Shown here: in pieces, positions 24,574-35,921 of the stretch
Layout: the number at the start of each line of letters is the position of its first letter
Position numbering within the stretch: position 1 is the first letter of the stretch
Origin: Variovorax sp. OAS795
GTDB lineage: Bacteria; Pseudomonadota; Gammaproteobacteria; Burkholderiales; Burkholderiaceae_C
Assembly (NCBI RefSeq): GCF_040546685.1
Contig: NZ_JBEPOH010000001.1
Location: 3,162,001-3,226,000, forward strand
Length of the DNA stretch: 64,000 nucleotides
Reading direction: 5' to 3'
Made by a program: the position numbers and the translations under genes
Notes under the pieces: model-generated
Databases searched by the model: none
The model's input: only the letters and a program-made list of their open reading frames with translations
Told to the model about the DNA's origin: nothing

Positions 24574-26124
24574 TCACTTCGTTTCGATGGCGTCGATGTT
24601 GATGTTGCCGTCAGGCATCACGAACACGCCCGACAGGCGCTTGGCATGCGCCGACAGGTTCTGTTCGGTCACCAGCGGCACGCGCGGCAGGTCCTTGCGG
24701 ATCTCTTCCTGCGCGGTCTTGTAGAGCGCGGCCTTTTCCTTCTCGTCCACCGTCACCAGCGCCCTGGCCAGTGCGTTGTCCACCACCTCGCTCTTGTAAA
24801 ACGACATGTTGTTGAGCTTGGGCGCCCAGGCCTCGGAGGCGAACAGCGGGCGCAGGCCCCAGTCGGCCTCGCCGGTCGACGACGACCAGCCGGTGTAGTA
24901 CATGCGCACCTTGGCCGTCTTGGGATCGGGCCATGCGTCGACCTGCTCGGTGCGCTGGCCCACTTCGAGCGCCTGCACCTGCAGCTTGATGCCGATCTGC
25001 GCGAGCTGCTGCTGCACGAACTGGATGGTCTTCTGGCTCGTGGTGTTGTTGTAGGCGCTCCACAGCACCGACTCGAAACCGTTGGGGTAGCCGGCTTCGG
25101 CCATCAGCTCCTTGGCCTTCTTCACGTCGTAGGGAATCGGCGCCATCTTCTCGGCGTACTTCACGCCCTGCGGCACGATGCCCTGCGCGGGGAACGCATA
25201 ACCGCCGAACGCGACCTTGGCCAGCGCTTCCTTGTTGATGGCGTAGCCGATGGCTTCGCGCACCTTCGGGTTGTCATAGGGCTTCTGCAGCATGTTGAAG
25301 GCCAGGAAGCGCGTGATGATCGAAGGGATCGCCACCACTTCGAGCTTCTCGCTCTTCTTCAGCAGGTCGGCCTGCTCGTAGGGAATCGGGAACGCAAAGT
25401 CCGCTTCACCGGTCTGCAGCATTGCGGCGCGGGTGTTGTTCTCGAGCACCGGCTTCCATGACACCGTGTCGACCTTCGGGTAGCCCTTCTTCCAGTAGCC
25501 GTCGAACTTCCTGGCCTTGACGGCTTCGGTCTGCTTCCACTCGACGAATTCGAACGGGCCGGTGCCCACGGGGTGGAAGGCGATGTCCTTGTTGCCCCAC
25601 TTCTTGAGCGCCGTGGGCGAGATCATCGCGGCCGAGGCATGCGCGAGCGAGTTGATGAAGGGGCCGAAGGGCTCCTTGAGCGTGATGCGCACGGTGGTGG
25701 GGTTGAGCGCCTCGACCTTGCCCACGCGGTTGAACTGGTTGTAGCGCAGCAGCTTGTTGTCCTGGTTCAGGACGCGGTCCAGCGTGAACTTGACGGCCTC
25801 GGCGTTGAAGTCGGTGCCGTCGTGGAACTTCACGCCGGTGCGCAGCTTGAGGGTGTAGACCAGGCCGTCCTTCGAGACCTCGTAGCTCTCGGCGAGCACG
25901 TTCTGCACCTTCAGGTCCTTGTCGAACTGGAAGAGGCCTTCATAGAAGGTCTTGGTTACCGCGGTGGTGATGGTGGTGTTGGTGTTGTAGGGGTCCAGCG
26001 TCTCGGGCTGGTAGCCGATCGACAGCACCACGTCTTTGGCGGCCAGGGCCGTGCCCGATGCGCCCAGTGCGGCCAGGCCCAGCAGTGCCGATGCCCATCG
26101 CAGGGAGGAAGAAGATTGCTTCAT
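24574..26124 (-). CDS. gsiB: Glutathione/peptide ABC transporter substrate-binding protein
   Basis: A 516-aa periplasmic SBP of family 5. The signal peptide is cleaved after about residue 28 (GASGTALA-AKD), and the mature start VVLSIGYQPETLDPYNTNTT is typical. LKLRTGVKFHDGTDFNAEAV is the SBP_bac_5 signature. Similar SBPs bind glutathione or di- and oligopeptides; the operon order supports glutathione. It lies 56 bp after gsiA. Confidence 0.92.
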   Translation of the reverse strand: MKQSSSSLRWASALLGLAALGASGTALAAKDVVLSIGYQPETLDPYNTNTTITTAVTKTFYEGLFQFDKDLKVQNVLAESYEVSKDGLVYTLKLRTGVKFHDGTDFNAEAVKFTLDRVLNQDNKLLRYNQFNRVGKVEALNPTTVRITLKEPFGPFINSLAHASAAMISPTALKKWGNKDIAFHPVGTGPFEFVEWKQTEAVKARKFDGYWKKGYPKVDTVSWKPVLENNTRAAMLQTGEADFAFPIPYEQADLLKKSEKLEVVAIPSIITRFLAFNMLQKPYDNPKVREAIGYAINKEALAKVAFGGYAFPAQGIVPQGVKYAEKMAPIPYDVKKAKELMAEAGYPNGFESVLWSAYNNTTSQKTIQFVQQQLAQIGIKLQVQALEVGQRTEQVDAWPDPKTAKVRMYYTGWSSSTGEADWGLRPLFASEAWAPKLNNMSFYKSEVVDNALARALVTVDEKEKAALYKTAQEEIRKDLPRVPLVTEQNLSAHAKRLSGVFVMPDGNINIDAIETK

Positions 26125-26180
26125 GGAAAGAACTCCGGTCGGTTCGAGAAAGAAAGCAGGAGGGCCTGCGGGTTGGAAAA

Positions 26181-28058
<1,878 letters not shown>

Positions 28059-28080
28059 GAAGTGCGAATAAAGGAGGGCG

Positions 28081-29037
28081 TCAGGCGAAGATGGCCGTGA
28101 CCGGGGATGCGTCGCCGCGGGCGTGGCCGCGGTACATGCCTTCGCTGTTGAAGGCAAGGCTCAGGTGGCCGTGCCGGTCGACGGCGATCAGGCCGCCCGT
28201 GCCGCCGATGGCCGGCAGCGACCGGTGCACGACCGCATGCGTCGCCTCATCGAGCGTGGCGCCGCCGTAGGCCATGCGGGCACAGACGTCGTAGGCGGCC
28301 GCCACGCGGATGAACATCTCGCCGCTGCCTGTGCAGGAGACGGCGGCGGTGCGGTCGTCCGCATAGGTACCGGCGCCGATCAGCGGCGAATCGCCGATCC
28401 GGCCGACGCGCTTGTTGGTCATTCCGCCGGTCGAGGTGGCCGCTGCCAGGTGGCCGTGCATGTCGAGCGCCACGGCGCCCACGGTGCCGAACTTCTTGTC
28501 TTCGTCGAGCGGCGGCGTCATGGCGGCGCCTTCATGGTCGGTCACCACGCGGCCGGTGTCGCGCACGCGGTAGAGCTGCTGGCGGCGCGCATCCGTGGAA
28601 AAGAAGAAGGGCTCGACCATTTCAAGTCCGTGCTCGCGCGCGAATGCTTCGGCACCGGGGCCGGCGAGCAGCACATGGGCGCCGTCCTCGAGCACGGCGC
28701 GCGCTGCGCGCACAGGACGGCGGATGTGGCACACGCCGGCAATCGCGCCCGCGGCCAAGTTCGCACCGTCCATCACCGCGGCGTCGAGCTCGTGGGTTTC
28801 CTCGTGCGTGAAGACCGCGCCATGGCCCGCATTGAAAAGCGGGCACTCTTCGAGCAGTTCCACTGCGAGGCAGGTGGCGTCGAGCGCGGAGCCGCCCTGG
28901 AGCAGCACCGCCTGCGCGGCGCGCACGATGTCCTGCAATGCGTCGTGGTAGGCCTGGGCCTGCGTGGCGCTGGTCGTTGCGGCGCTGATGGTTCCGGCGC
29001 CGCCGTGAATGGCGATGACGGGCGTGACGTTCTTCAT
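28081..29037 (-). CDS. iaaA: Isoaspartyl peptidase/L-asparaginase
   Basis: A 318-aa Ntn-hydrolase that self-cleaves before Thr185 in [12 protein letters not shown], giving alpha and beta subunits. Other motifs are IHGGAGTI near the start and [20 protein letters not shown]. It removes isoaspartyl residues from dipeptides and hydrolyses asparagine. The ATG overlaps the RpiR regulator stop as ATGA, so regulator and operon are translationally coupled. The E. coli iaaA-gsiABCD operon has the same first gene. Confidence 0.93.
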   Translation of the reverse strand: MKNVTPVIAIHGGAGTISAATTSATQAQAYHDALQDIVRAAQAVLLQGGSALDATCLAVELLEECPLFNAGHGAVFTHEETHELDAAVMDGANLAAGAIAGVCHIRRPVRAARAVLEDGAHVLLAGPGAEAFAREHGLEMVEPFFFSTDARRQQLYRVRDTGRVVTDHEGAAMTPPLDEDKKFGTVGAVALDMHGHLAAATSTGGMTNKRVGRIGDSPLIGAGTYADDRTAAVSCTGSGEMFIRVAAAYDVCARMAYGGATLDEATHAVVHRSLPAIGGTGGLIAVDRHGHLSLAFNSEGMYRGHARGDASPVTAIFA

Positions 29038-29996
29038 CGGGAGGCTTTCTTCCTTGTCTTGCGGACGCCGGCCGCCGTTGCGGCACCGGGTGGCGTGGCG
29101 GCATCGGGCCGCGGCAGCCCTTGCGCGCCGTGCAGCCAGGGCCGCACGGCCTGCAGGATGCGGCTCGCGGACTGCACCGCGCGCGGCGCGCGCAGCGCCA
29201 CCGCGCTGGTCAGCGCCTCGATCAACGCGAGCACGCTGGTCTCGCAGTTCGGGCGGTAGCTGGTTTCGGTCTGGCAATAGAGCACCACGTCGGCCAGCGG
29301 CGCGATCGGCGAGCTCGGCCGGTCGGTCAGCGCCAGCACGGCGCAGCCCTGGCCCCTGGCAATCTGGGCCAGTGCCACCGTGTCGGTGAGGTAGCGCGGA
29401 AAGGTCAGGCCGATGAACAGGTCCTGCGGCCCCGCGTGCATCAGGGTGCGCGCCGCATGCGTCACCCCGCTGACGCTGGAGAGCATCCGGACGTCGTTGC
29501 AGCTGCCATCGAGCCCGTGCTGAAGCAGCCCCGCGAGCCAGGCACTGGCGCCAAAGCCGGCAATGTAGACGGAGCGCGCCTTGCCGATGCGCTCCACCGC
29601 GGCCTCGCAGGCGGCGTAGTCGAGCGACTGGCGGGTGGCCTCGATGTTGCGGCGGCTTTCGTCGAGCGCGGTGGCGAACACCTCGGCCACCGTGGTCGGA
29701 TGCGCAAGGTTGCCGCGCAGCCGCTCCACCGGCGCCACCAAGGATTCGAACCCGCGCACCAGCTCCGCGCGGAAGGTGGCGTAGCCGTCGAAGTCGAGCG
29801 CCCGCGCGAAGCGGTTCGCCGTGGCGACCGACACGCCCACAGCGGCTGCGAGCTCATCGATGGGCAAAGTCGCAACCTGCAGCGGGTGTTCCAGCACGAA
29901 GTCGGCCACCTGGCGATGCGAACGCGTCAGCCGCGGCAGGGCGTGCGCGATGCGCTGGGCCACGGTGGTGCCTGTGTTGTCGACGTTGGTGCTCAT
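29034..29996 (-). CDS. RpiR-family regulator with SIS domain
   Basis: A 320-aa regulator: an N-terminal RpiR helix-turn-helix (about 15-85, with LPIDELAAAVGVSVATANRF) and a SIS domain (about 125-265, with VYIAGFGASAWLA) normally binding a phosphosugar. The C-terminus is basic ([10 protein letters not shown]). The ATG at 29996 is preferred over one seven codons upstream, as MSTNVDNTG is the more normal start. First gene of the peptide-import operon and probably its autoregulator. Confidence 0.88.
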   Translation of the reverse strand: MSTNVDNTGTTVAQRIAHALPRLTRSHRQVADFVLEHPLQVATLPIDELAAAVGVSVATANRFARALDFDGYATFRAELVRGFESLVAPVERLRGNLAHPTTVAEVFATALDESRRNIEATRQSLDYAACEAAVERIGKARSVYIAGFGASAWLAGLLQHGLDGSCNDVRMLSSVSGVTHAARTLMHAGPQDLFIGLTFPRYLTDTVALAQIARGQGCAVLALTDRPSSPIAPLADVVLYCQTETSYRPNCETSVLALIEALTSAVALRAPRAVQSASRILQAVRPWLHGAQGLPRPDAATPPGAATAAGVRKTRKKASR

Positions 29997-30140
29997 GCGT
30001 GCGGTCGTGCACCCCAAAAGGGGCGATGGATGAAAACGAGTTTACAAATATAAGACAAAAAAGAAAATTTTCTGTCATTTTTGGTTGAATGAGCAAATTG
30101 CAGGCCAGCAGGGGCCCGCTCGAACGCTATGAAGGCCCGG
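29997..30140 (-). promoter_or_regulatory. Promoter region of the RpiR-gsi operon
   Basis: The region 30038-30090 is strikingly AT-rich, with GTTTACAAATATAAGAC and the perfect palindrome GAAAATTTTC at 30063-30072. It is the only plausible promoter for the eight-gene operon below it and a likely RpiR binding site. The LysR gene on the same strand ends at 30141. Confidence 0.5.
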
Positions 30141-31034
30141 TCAGCCGGGCGTGAGCCCCAGCACCCAGTGCTTGAAATGCTCCAGCGCCCCGGACGCCGG
30201 ACGGCCTTCCGGATGCGCGAAGTAGTAGCCCTGGCGCACGTCCAGGTGCCGGTCGATGGGGACGACGAGTTCGCCGGTGCGCAGTTCGCGCTCGATCAGG
30301 ATGCGCGGCGCCAGGCCCACGCCCATGCCGGCCGCCGCGGCGGCGGTGACCATGGTGAAGAGCTCGTAGCGTGGCCCGCGCGAGGCATGCACGGTGTAGT
30401 CCCAGCCTTGCTGCGCATACCAGTCGCGCCAGGCGTGCGCGCGCGTGCCCAGGTGCACGTGGCGGCAGCGCCCGAAGGCTTCTTCGTCCCACGGACCGTT
30501 GGCATCGCGGAATGCCGGGCTGCAGACCGGCACCATCTCGCCTTCGGAGAAGATCAGGCCGCCCTGGGTGCCGGGCCAGAACTGGTCGCCGAAGTAGATG
30601 GCCGCGTCGTAGGCGTTTTCCTGGAACGAGAAGGGCTGCGACCGGGCCGAGAGATTGACGGTGATGTTCGGATGCCGGCGGCTGAAGTCGGGCAGGCGCG
30701 GAATGAGCCACTGCGTGGCGAAGGTGGGTACCACCGCCACTTCGAGCACGAAACCCATGTCGTGGCCGGCGCTGATCTCCAGCGTGTCGCGGCGGATCTG
30801 GTCGAGGTGGCGGCGGATGCGCGCCGCGTATTCGCGCCCGGTGTCGGTGAGCGTCAGGCGCCGGCGCACGCGCGAGAACAGCGCCACGCCCAGCCGCTGC
30901 TCGAGCGTGGCGACCTGCCGGCCCACGGCGCTTTGTGTCAGTGCGAGTTCGGCCGCCGCACGGGTGAAGCTCCCCAGCCGCGCGGTGGCCTCGAAGGCCT
31001 GCAGGGCACCGAGGTTGGGAATGTCTTTTCTCAT
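30141..31034 (-). CDS. LysR-family regulator
   Basis: A 297-aa GcvA-like LysR protein. The N-terminal winged helix (LGALQAFEATARLGSFTRAA, LTQSAVGRQVATLEQRLG) is followed by the periplasmic-binding-like effector domain from about residue 92. It is divergent from an FAD oxidoreductase gene with 84 bp between start codons, the classic LysR arrangement, and probably controls it. Confidence 0.9.
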   Translation of the reverse strand: MRKDIPNLGALQAFEATARLGSFTRAAAELALTQSAVGRQVATLEQRLGVALFSRVRRRLTLTDTGREYAARIRRHLDQIRRDTLEISAGHDMGFVLEVAVVPTFATQWLIPRLPDFSRRHPNITVNLSARSQPFSFQENAYDAAIYFGDQFWPGTQGGLIFSEGEMVPVCSPAFRDANGPWDEEAFGRCRHVHLGTRAHAWRDWYAQQGWDYTVHASRGPRYELFTMVTAAAAAGMGVGLAPRILIERELRTGELVVPIDRHLDVRQGYYFAHPEGRPASGALEHFKHWVLGLTPG

Positions 31035-31118
31035 CGTTGCTATTCTGCGTGCCGGGCTCGCGCTTTTTTGCGGCGCTTGGGACAATGGCTTCTCTGCGGG
31101 CAGCAAGAAAGGGATTTC

Positions 31119-32291
31119 ATGCGTCGTGTGGTGATCATCGGCGGCGGCGCCATTGGCTCCGCCATCGCTTATTTCCTGAACCGGGACCCGCAGGAGGAAC
31201 CGTTCGAGGTCACCGTGGTCGAGCGCGACTTTTCCTATACGCAGGCCTCGTCGGCGCTGTCGGCCAGTTCGATCCGCCAGCAGTTCTCCACCGCCATCAA
31301 CATCGAGATGTCGCTCTACGGCATTGCGTTCTTCCGCGCGCTGGGCGAAACCTTGCGCGTCGGCGACAACGTGCCCGACATCGGCCTGGTCGAGCCGGGC
31401 TACCTGTATCTCGCGCCGGAGGCCGGTGCCGGCCTGCTGCGCGAGAACCATGCATTGCAGAAGGCGCATGGCGTCGACGTGATGCTGATGGGCCCCGACG
31501 ACCTGGCGTCACGCTTCCCCTGGCTGTCGACCGAGGGCATCGCGCTCGCATCGCTGGGCGTTTCTGGCGAGGGCTGGTACGACGGCTACAGCCTGTTGCA
31601 GGCGTTCCGCAAGAAGGCGATCTCGCAGGGAGCGCTCTATGTGCAGGCCAAGGCGACCGGGCTGCGGTGCGAGGGCCGGCAGGTGAAGGGCGTCGAACTC
31701 GATCTTGGCAACGTTCTTGCGGCCGACGTGGTGGTCAATGCCGCCGGGGCCTGGGCGGCCAAGGTGGCCGACTGGGCCGGCATCGACCTGCCGGTGCGCG
31801 GCCGCCGCCGCATGGTGTTCAGCTTCTCGTGTCCCGAGACGCTGCCGGGCTGCCCCCTGGTGATCGACACCTCGGGCCTCTGGCTGCGCCCCGAAGGCCG
31901 CCGGTTCATCTGCGGCTTTGCGCCGCCCCAGGACCGGGACCGCGACGATGCACCGCTCGAAGTCGACTACCGCGTGTTCGACGATTTCATCTGGCCTGCG
32001 CTGGCCCGGCGTGTGCCCGCCTTCGAGGCCATCCGCATGACGGGCGCCTGGGCCGGCTACTACGAGATGAACCTGTTCGACCACAACGCGATCCTGGGCC
32101 GGCACCCGGACTGCGAGAACCTGTATTTCGCCAATGGCTTCTCGGGGCACGGCCTCCAGCAGTGTCCGGCAGCCGGGCGCGGCGTGGCCGAGCTCATCCG
32201 CTACGGCGAATACCGCGGCCTGGACCTGTCGCCGCTCTCGTTCGCGCGGATCCTGGAAAACCGGCCGCTGGTCGAGAAGAACGTGATCTAG
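31119..32291 (+). CDS. FAD-dependent amino-acid/amine oxidoreductase (DAO family)
   Basis: A 390-aa flavoprotein starting MRRVVIIGGGAIGSAIAYFL, a clear FAD Rossmann motif. The body carries DAO-family features: SALSASSIRQQFSTAINIEM, VVVNAAGAWAAKVADWAG and NLYFANGFSGHGLQQCPAAGR, which binds FAD at the C-terminus. It resembles FOXRED1-like and sarcosine/dimethylglycine-type oxidases; the substrate cannot be read from sequence. AAAGGG precedes the ATG. Divergent from the LysR gene. Confidence 0.88.
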   Translation: MRRVVIIGGGAIGSAIAYFLNRDPQEEPFEVTVVERDFSYTQASSALSASSIRQQFSTAINIEMSLYGIAFFRALGETLRVGDNVPDIGLVEPGYLYLAPEAGAGLLRENHALQKAHGVDVMLMGPDDLASRFPWLSTEGIALASLGVSGEGWYDGYSLLQAFRKKAISQGALYVQAKATGLRCEGRQVKGVELDLGNVLAADVVVNAAGAWAAKVADWAGIDLPVRGRRRMVFSFSCPETLPGCPLVIDTSGLWLRPEGRRFICGFAPPQDRDRDDAPLEVDYRVFDDFIWPALARRVPAFEAIRMTGAWAGYYEMNLFDHNAILGRHPDCENLYFANGFSGHGLQQCPAAGRGVAELIRYGEYRGLDLSPLSFARILENRPLVEKNVI

Positions 32292-32336
32292 CCGGACGCC
32301 AGGCACCGGCGTACGATCTTTTCAAGCGAGGTCACC

Positions 32337-33368
32337 ATGACTGCACAGGCACTGATCGATACCGCACGGGCGCTGGTCGCCGGCGACAAGGGCTTGCTCG
32401 CCATGGACGAGAGCAACGCCACCTGCCACAAGCGCTTTGCCAAGCTGGGCATTCCCCAGACGGAGGCCGCGCGGCGCGACTGGCGCGAGCTGATCGTCAC
32501 CGCGCCGGGGCTTGGCGCATGCATCAGCGGCGCGATCCTGTTCGATGAAACCATTCGGCAGCAAACCGGCACGGGCGCATCGTTCGTCGCGGCGCTCGGC
32601 GCGGTGGGCATCATTCCGGGCATCAAGGTCGACACCGGCGCCAAGCCGCTGGCGGGCCATCCCGGAGAGACGGTTACAGAGGGGCTGGACGGCCTGCGCG
32701 AGCGCCTGGCCGAGTACGCCGACATGGGCGCGCGCTTTGCCAAATGGCGAGGGGTCATCAAGCCCGGCCCCGGCCTGCCCAGCCGCGCATGCATCGAGGT
32801 CAATGCCCACGCGCTGGCCCGCTATGCGGCCCTGTGCCAGGAGGCGGGCCTCGTTCCCATCGTCGAGCCCGAAGTGCTGATGGACGGCGACCATTCCCTG
32901 GCACGCTGCGCGGAAATCACCGAGGAAACCCTGGCCGCGGTGTTCGCCCAACTGCGCCTGCAAGGCGTGCTGCTCGAGGGCATGCTCCTGAAGCCCAACA
33001 TGGTGCTGCCCGGACAGGCGTGCGCGCAGCAGGAGAGCGTGGAAGAAGTGGCCGACGCCACGGTGGCGTGCCTGCTGCGCACCGTGCCCGCCGCGGTGCC
33101 GGGCATCGCGTTCCTGTCGGGTGGCCAGTCGGCCCAGCTCGCTTCCGCCCGGTTGAATGCGATGAACGAGCGCTTCCGGGGCCGGCTCCCATGGGCGCTC
33201 GCGTTTTCATATTCGCGCGCCGTGCAGCAGCCGGCACTGGACGCCTGGAAAGGCGACGCCGCCAACATCGAGCCGGCGCAGAAGGCGCTCGTGCATCGCG
33301 CGCGCTGCAACCAGGCGGCGCGCCGCGGCGCATACGATGCACTCGCCGATGCGCCTTCAGGCGCCTGA
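32337..33368 (+). CDS. Class I fructose-bisphosphate aldolase
   Basis: A 343-aa Schiff-base aldolase of the animal type, cleaving fructose-1,6-bisphosphate. The lysine forming the imine is K219 in GMLLKPNMV. Others in the active site are D24/E25 (LLAMDESNATCHKRF), K136 (FAKWRGVIK) and E178 (VPIVEPEVL). GAGGT lies before the ATG. The length is the normal size for the bacterial class I family. It follows the oxidoreductase by 45 bp and may be co-transcribed, but no functional link is evident. Confidence 0.94.
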   Translation: MTAQALIDTARALVAGDKGLLAMDESNATCHKRFAKLGIPQTEAARRDWRELIVTAPGLGACISGAILFDETIRQQTGTGASFVAALGAVGIIPGIKVDTGAKPLAGHPGETVTEGLDGLRERLAEYADMGARFAKWRGVIKPGPGLPSRACIEVNAHALARYAALCQEAGLVPIVEPEVLMDGDHSLARCAEITEETLAAVFAQLRLQGVLLEGMLLKPNMVLPGQACAQQESVEEVADATVACLLRTVPAAVPGIAFLSGGQSAQLASARLNAMNERFRGRLPWALAFSYSRAVQQPALDAWKGDAANIEPAQKALVHRARCNQAARRGAYDALADAPSGA

Positions 33369-33370
33369 GT

Positions 33371-34075
33371 TCACCCGCCTTTTGCCGCGTTCACCAGCAC
33401 GGGCGTTGCGCGGTAATTCTCGGGAAACAGCTTCTTGAAGTTCTCGATCTTCGGCATGTCGTGGATCACGATGTAGGCATGCCGCGGATTGCGCGTGAGA
33501 AAGTCCTGGTGGTAGGGCTCGGCGGCATAGAAGAGCTTGGACATTTCGATTGTGGTCGCGAGCGGCTTGCCGAAGGTCCTGGCCTGGTTCAGCTGTGCGA
33601 TGTAGTCCCTGGCCACGCGAGCCTGCTCGGGGTTCTCGGGGAACACGGTGGAGCGGTATTGCGGACCGGTGTCCGGTCCCTGCCGGTTCAACTCGGTCGG
33701 GTTGTGCGCCACCGAGAAAAATATCTGCAGCAGCCTGCCGTAGCTCACCTGCTTCGGGTCGTAGACGATGCGCACCGCTTCTGCGTGGCCGGTGCGGCCG
33801 GTGCCCACCTGCTCGTAGCGCGCAGTCTTCGCTTCGCCACCCGCATAGCCCGACACCGCGTTGCTCACGCCCTTCACACGCTGGAACAAGCCCTGCACGC
33901 CCCAGAAGCAGCCGCCGGCGAACACGGCGGTTTCGTAGATGGCGGTGGGCGGGGTCATTACATCGAACCTGGGCGGCGGCACGCGCTGCGCCGGCTCGGC
34001 GGCGAACGAGGGGCCTGCCTGCCAGGCCAGGGCTGCGGCCGCCAATGAGGAGGCGGCGAGTGCGAGGAGTCTCAT
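33371..34075 (-). CDS. msrA: Periplasmic peptide-methionine (S)-S-oxide reductase
   Basis: A 234-aa MsrA with a Sec signal peptide (MRLLALAASSLAAAALAWQA, cut near FAA-EP). The catalytic Cys56 is in AVFAGGCFWGVQG, with ARYEQVGTGRTGHAEAV and PQYRSTVF downstream. The signal points to repair of methionine sulfoxide in exported proteins. No MsrB domain is fused. The stop is only 2 bp from the aldolase stop, in convergent orientation. The ATG at 34075 is chosen because it opens the signal peptide. Confidence 0.93.
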   Translation of the reverse strand: MRLLALAASSLAAAALAWQAGPSFAAEPAQRVPPPRFDVMTPPTAIYETAVFAGGCFWGVQGLFQRVKGVSNAVSGYAGGEAKTARYEQVGTGRTGHAEAVRIVYDPKQVSYGRLLQIFFSVAHNPTELNRQGPDTGPQYRSTVFPENPEQARVARDYIAQLNQARTFGKPLATTIEMSKLFYAAEPYHQDFLTRNPRHAYIVIHDMPKIENFKKLFPENYRATPVLVNAAKGG

Positions 34076-34207
34076 GCGTGATCCTTGGAGGCGAGTCCGG
34101 CGCAAGGCCGATGGCGCGACATTGCCGCCGTTTCAAACGGCCGTCAATGTCGCTTCCCCGCCTCCTGCGGCAGGAGGGCCGCTCGCGCGGCCTTCTTCAC
34201 CTGCCGC

Positions 34208-35716
34208 TCAGGTTGGGCAGGGGCGGGCGGCCGCGGCGCCCGGACGTGTCGCCTTGCTGGTGTTGCCTTCGTCCACCGTGCCCAGCGGCCGTGTGAACGT
34301 GCAGCCGTAGGCAGGGTTCGCCACCGTGGCTGCGGTGATCACGTCGTCGCCCGCAGGCTTCACGCCGTCGCGCTCCCACTTGACCATCGCGTCGAAGGCT
34401 TCGACCTGCTCGGCGAGCGTGAAGTCGCAATGCGAGATGCCCCGTACCGCGCGCTGCACCAGCCAGGCGCTGTTGCCCTTGTCCGCCACGCGCCGGTTGT
34501 AGATCTGCTCCATGCTGAACGGCACGTAGAGGTCGCCCAGCGTGTGCAGCGTGACCACGGGAATCTTGAACTCGCCGTTGGCCTTGGGGATCCAGCGCAG
34601 GCCATCGGTGCGCAGGCGGTTGGCGTCGGCCGCGACGGTGAGCTTGAGCACCGAGGCGTTCAGCGCCGTGCTTCCCGGCACGTCGCCATCGATCGTGTAG
34701 GTGAAGCGGTTGGTGTCGAGCGTGCTCCTGTTCAGGATGCCGTTGACCGTTCCGTCGCTGCCGAACACGCCCCACACCGCCGCGAACGAACCGCCCTGCG
34801 TGAAGCCCAGGTCGAACATGGGCCGCTCCCCGCCCGTCAGGTTCTTCACGACCGAACCGAACTTCAGGCCCGTGGCCGTGGGCGTGCCCGGGAACGCGGT
34901 GTACAGCGTGCCGGTCACCTGCGTCCGGATGTCGAGCCAGTTGACGGTCGGGTACTTCGGCAGTCCCGCCAGCGCCTGCGCCGCGACCTGGGCTCCCGCG
35001 AAGTAGTCGAACAGCTCGGTGTCGCCGACCACGCCGCACATCGGAACCGCGCCGTTGTACTTCACCTTGTGGTTGGCGGTGGCGTAGGCCTCGTCCTCGA
35101 TGGCCGCCGCGGTGATGTGGCCGCCCATCGAATGGCCGGTGATGTAGATCCTGGAGGGCGCCGCAAGCTCGCGGCCGTTGGCCTTGGCGATGGCATTGAA
35201 CTGAAGGGCCAGTGCGTTGGTGTCTTCCACGCCCGCGCGCACGTCGTAGAAGTTCTTGCTGTAGCTCGACGCAGCCCAGGCGTAGCCGTTCTGGATCAGG
35301 TACCGGCGGATGGACGGGTTGTCGACCTTCAGCAGGTTGACGTCGCCGGCATAGCCATGCGCGTACATCACCAGCTTGCCGTTCCAGTTGGCGGGCACTT
35401 CGACGCGGTACTGCGCACCGCCGAGCATGCCGGCCCAGCGGCTGGTGGTGGCGTTGTCGACGCTGTCGCCGGCATCGGCCGCGAGCGCGGCGAAGGTGGT
35501 GGCAGACGCATCGGCGGGCGCGAACGAGTTGCGGCTGTCCTGCAGCCGGGTCTCTTCGGGCGGTGGTGGCGGCGGTGGAGGAGGTGGCGGCGGCGCAGGG
35601 GCCGGGGCGGGCGGCAGCGGCGTGAAGGCGAAACCGTTGCCCCCGCCACCGCCGCCGCAGGATGCGACGGCAAGGCTGGCGGCAAGGGCAAGAAGTGTCA
35701 GGCGCGCGGAATGCAT
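34208..35716 (-). CDS. Lipoprotein with alpha/beta-hydrolase domain and proline-rich linker
   Basis: A 502-aa exported enzyme. Lipobox LAVASC places lipidated Cys20, followed by six glycines and a run of twelve prolines (42-53), a flexible spacer from the membrane. The hydrolase domain has Ser196 in YITGHSMGGH. A possible His is in VRGISHCDF and a possible Asp in TLHTLGDLYVPF. Resembles poly(3-hydroxybutyrate) depolymerase/tannase-like alpha/beta hydrolases, but the substrate is unknown. The start at 35716 follows AGAGAGA-type ribosome site sequence on the minus strand. Confidence 0.85.
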   Translation of the reverse strand: MHSARLTLLALAASLAVASCGGGGGGNGFAFTPLPPAPAPAPPPPPPPPPPPPEETRLQDSRNSFAPADASATTFAALAADAGDSVDNATTSRWAGMLGGAQYRVEVPANWNGKLVMYAHGYAGDVNLLKVDNPSIRRYLIQNGYAWAASSYSKNFYDVRAGVEDTNALALQFNAIAKANGRELAAPSRIYITGHSMGGHITAAAIEDEAYATANHKVKYNGAVPMCGVVGDTELFDYFAGAQVAAQALAGLPKYPTVNWLDIRTQVTGTLYTAFPGTPTATGLKFGSVVKNLTGGERPMFDLGFTQGGSFAAVWGVFGSDGTVNGILNRSTLDTNRFTYTIDGDVPGSTALNASVLKLTVAADANRLRTDGLRWIPKANGEFKIPVVTLHTLGDLYVPFSMEQIYNRRVADKGNSAWLVQRAVRGISHCDFTLAEQVEAFDAMVKWERDGVKPAGDDVITAATVANPAYGCTFTRPLGTVDEGNTSKATRPGAAAARPCPT

Positions 35717-35921
35717 GGGGTGTCTCTCTCCGTTTTCTTGATGTTGGGAAGAAGCCGGCACAGCGCAGCCTCGCCCGACCGTAGAGAACGACCGTGCTAT
35801 TTCGCTGACCGGCGGGGCAGCGTAGGGGCGTTGCAGGGCGCGCCGGTCCGGGCTTTCCCGTAGCTGCTATCGCCTGCGCGACAGGTGCATGACACCTGCG
35901 CGAGACCTGCGCGGAAGACCC
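35717..35921. other. Intergenic region with short inverted repeat
   Basis: 205 bp without a convincing gene. CAGGTG at 35882-35887 and CACCTG at 35893-35898 form a 6-bp inverted repeat with a 5-nt loop. It lies just past the transglutaminase-like gene stop on its downstream side, so it may be a weak transcript end. No promoter motif stands out. Confidence 0.4.
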
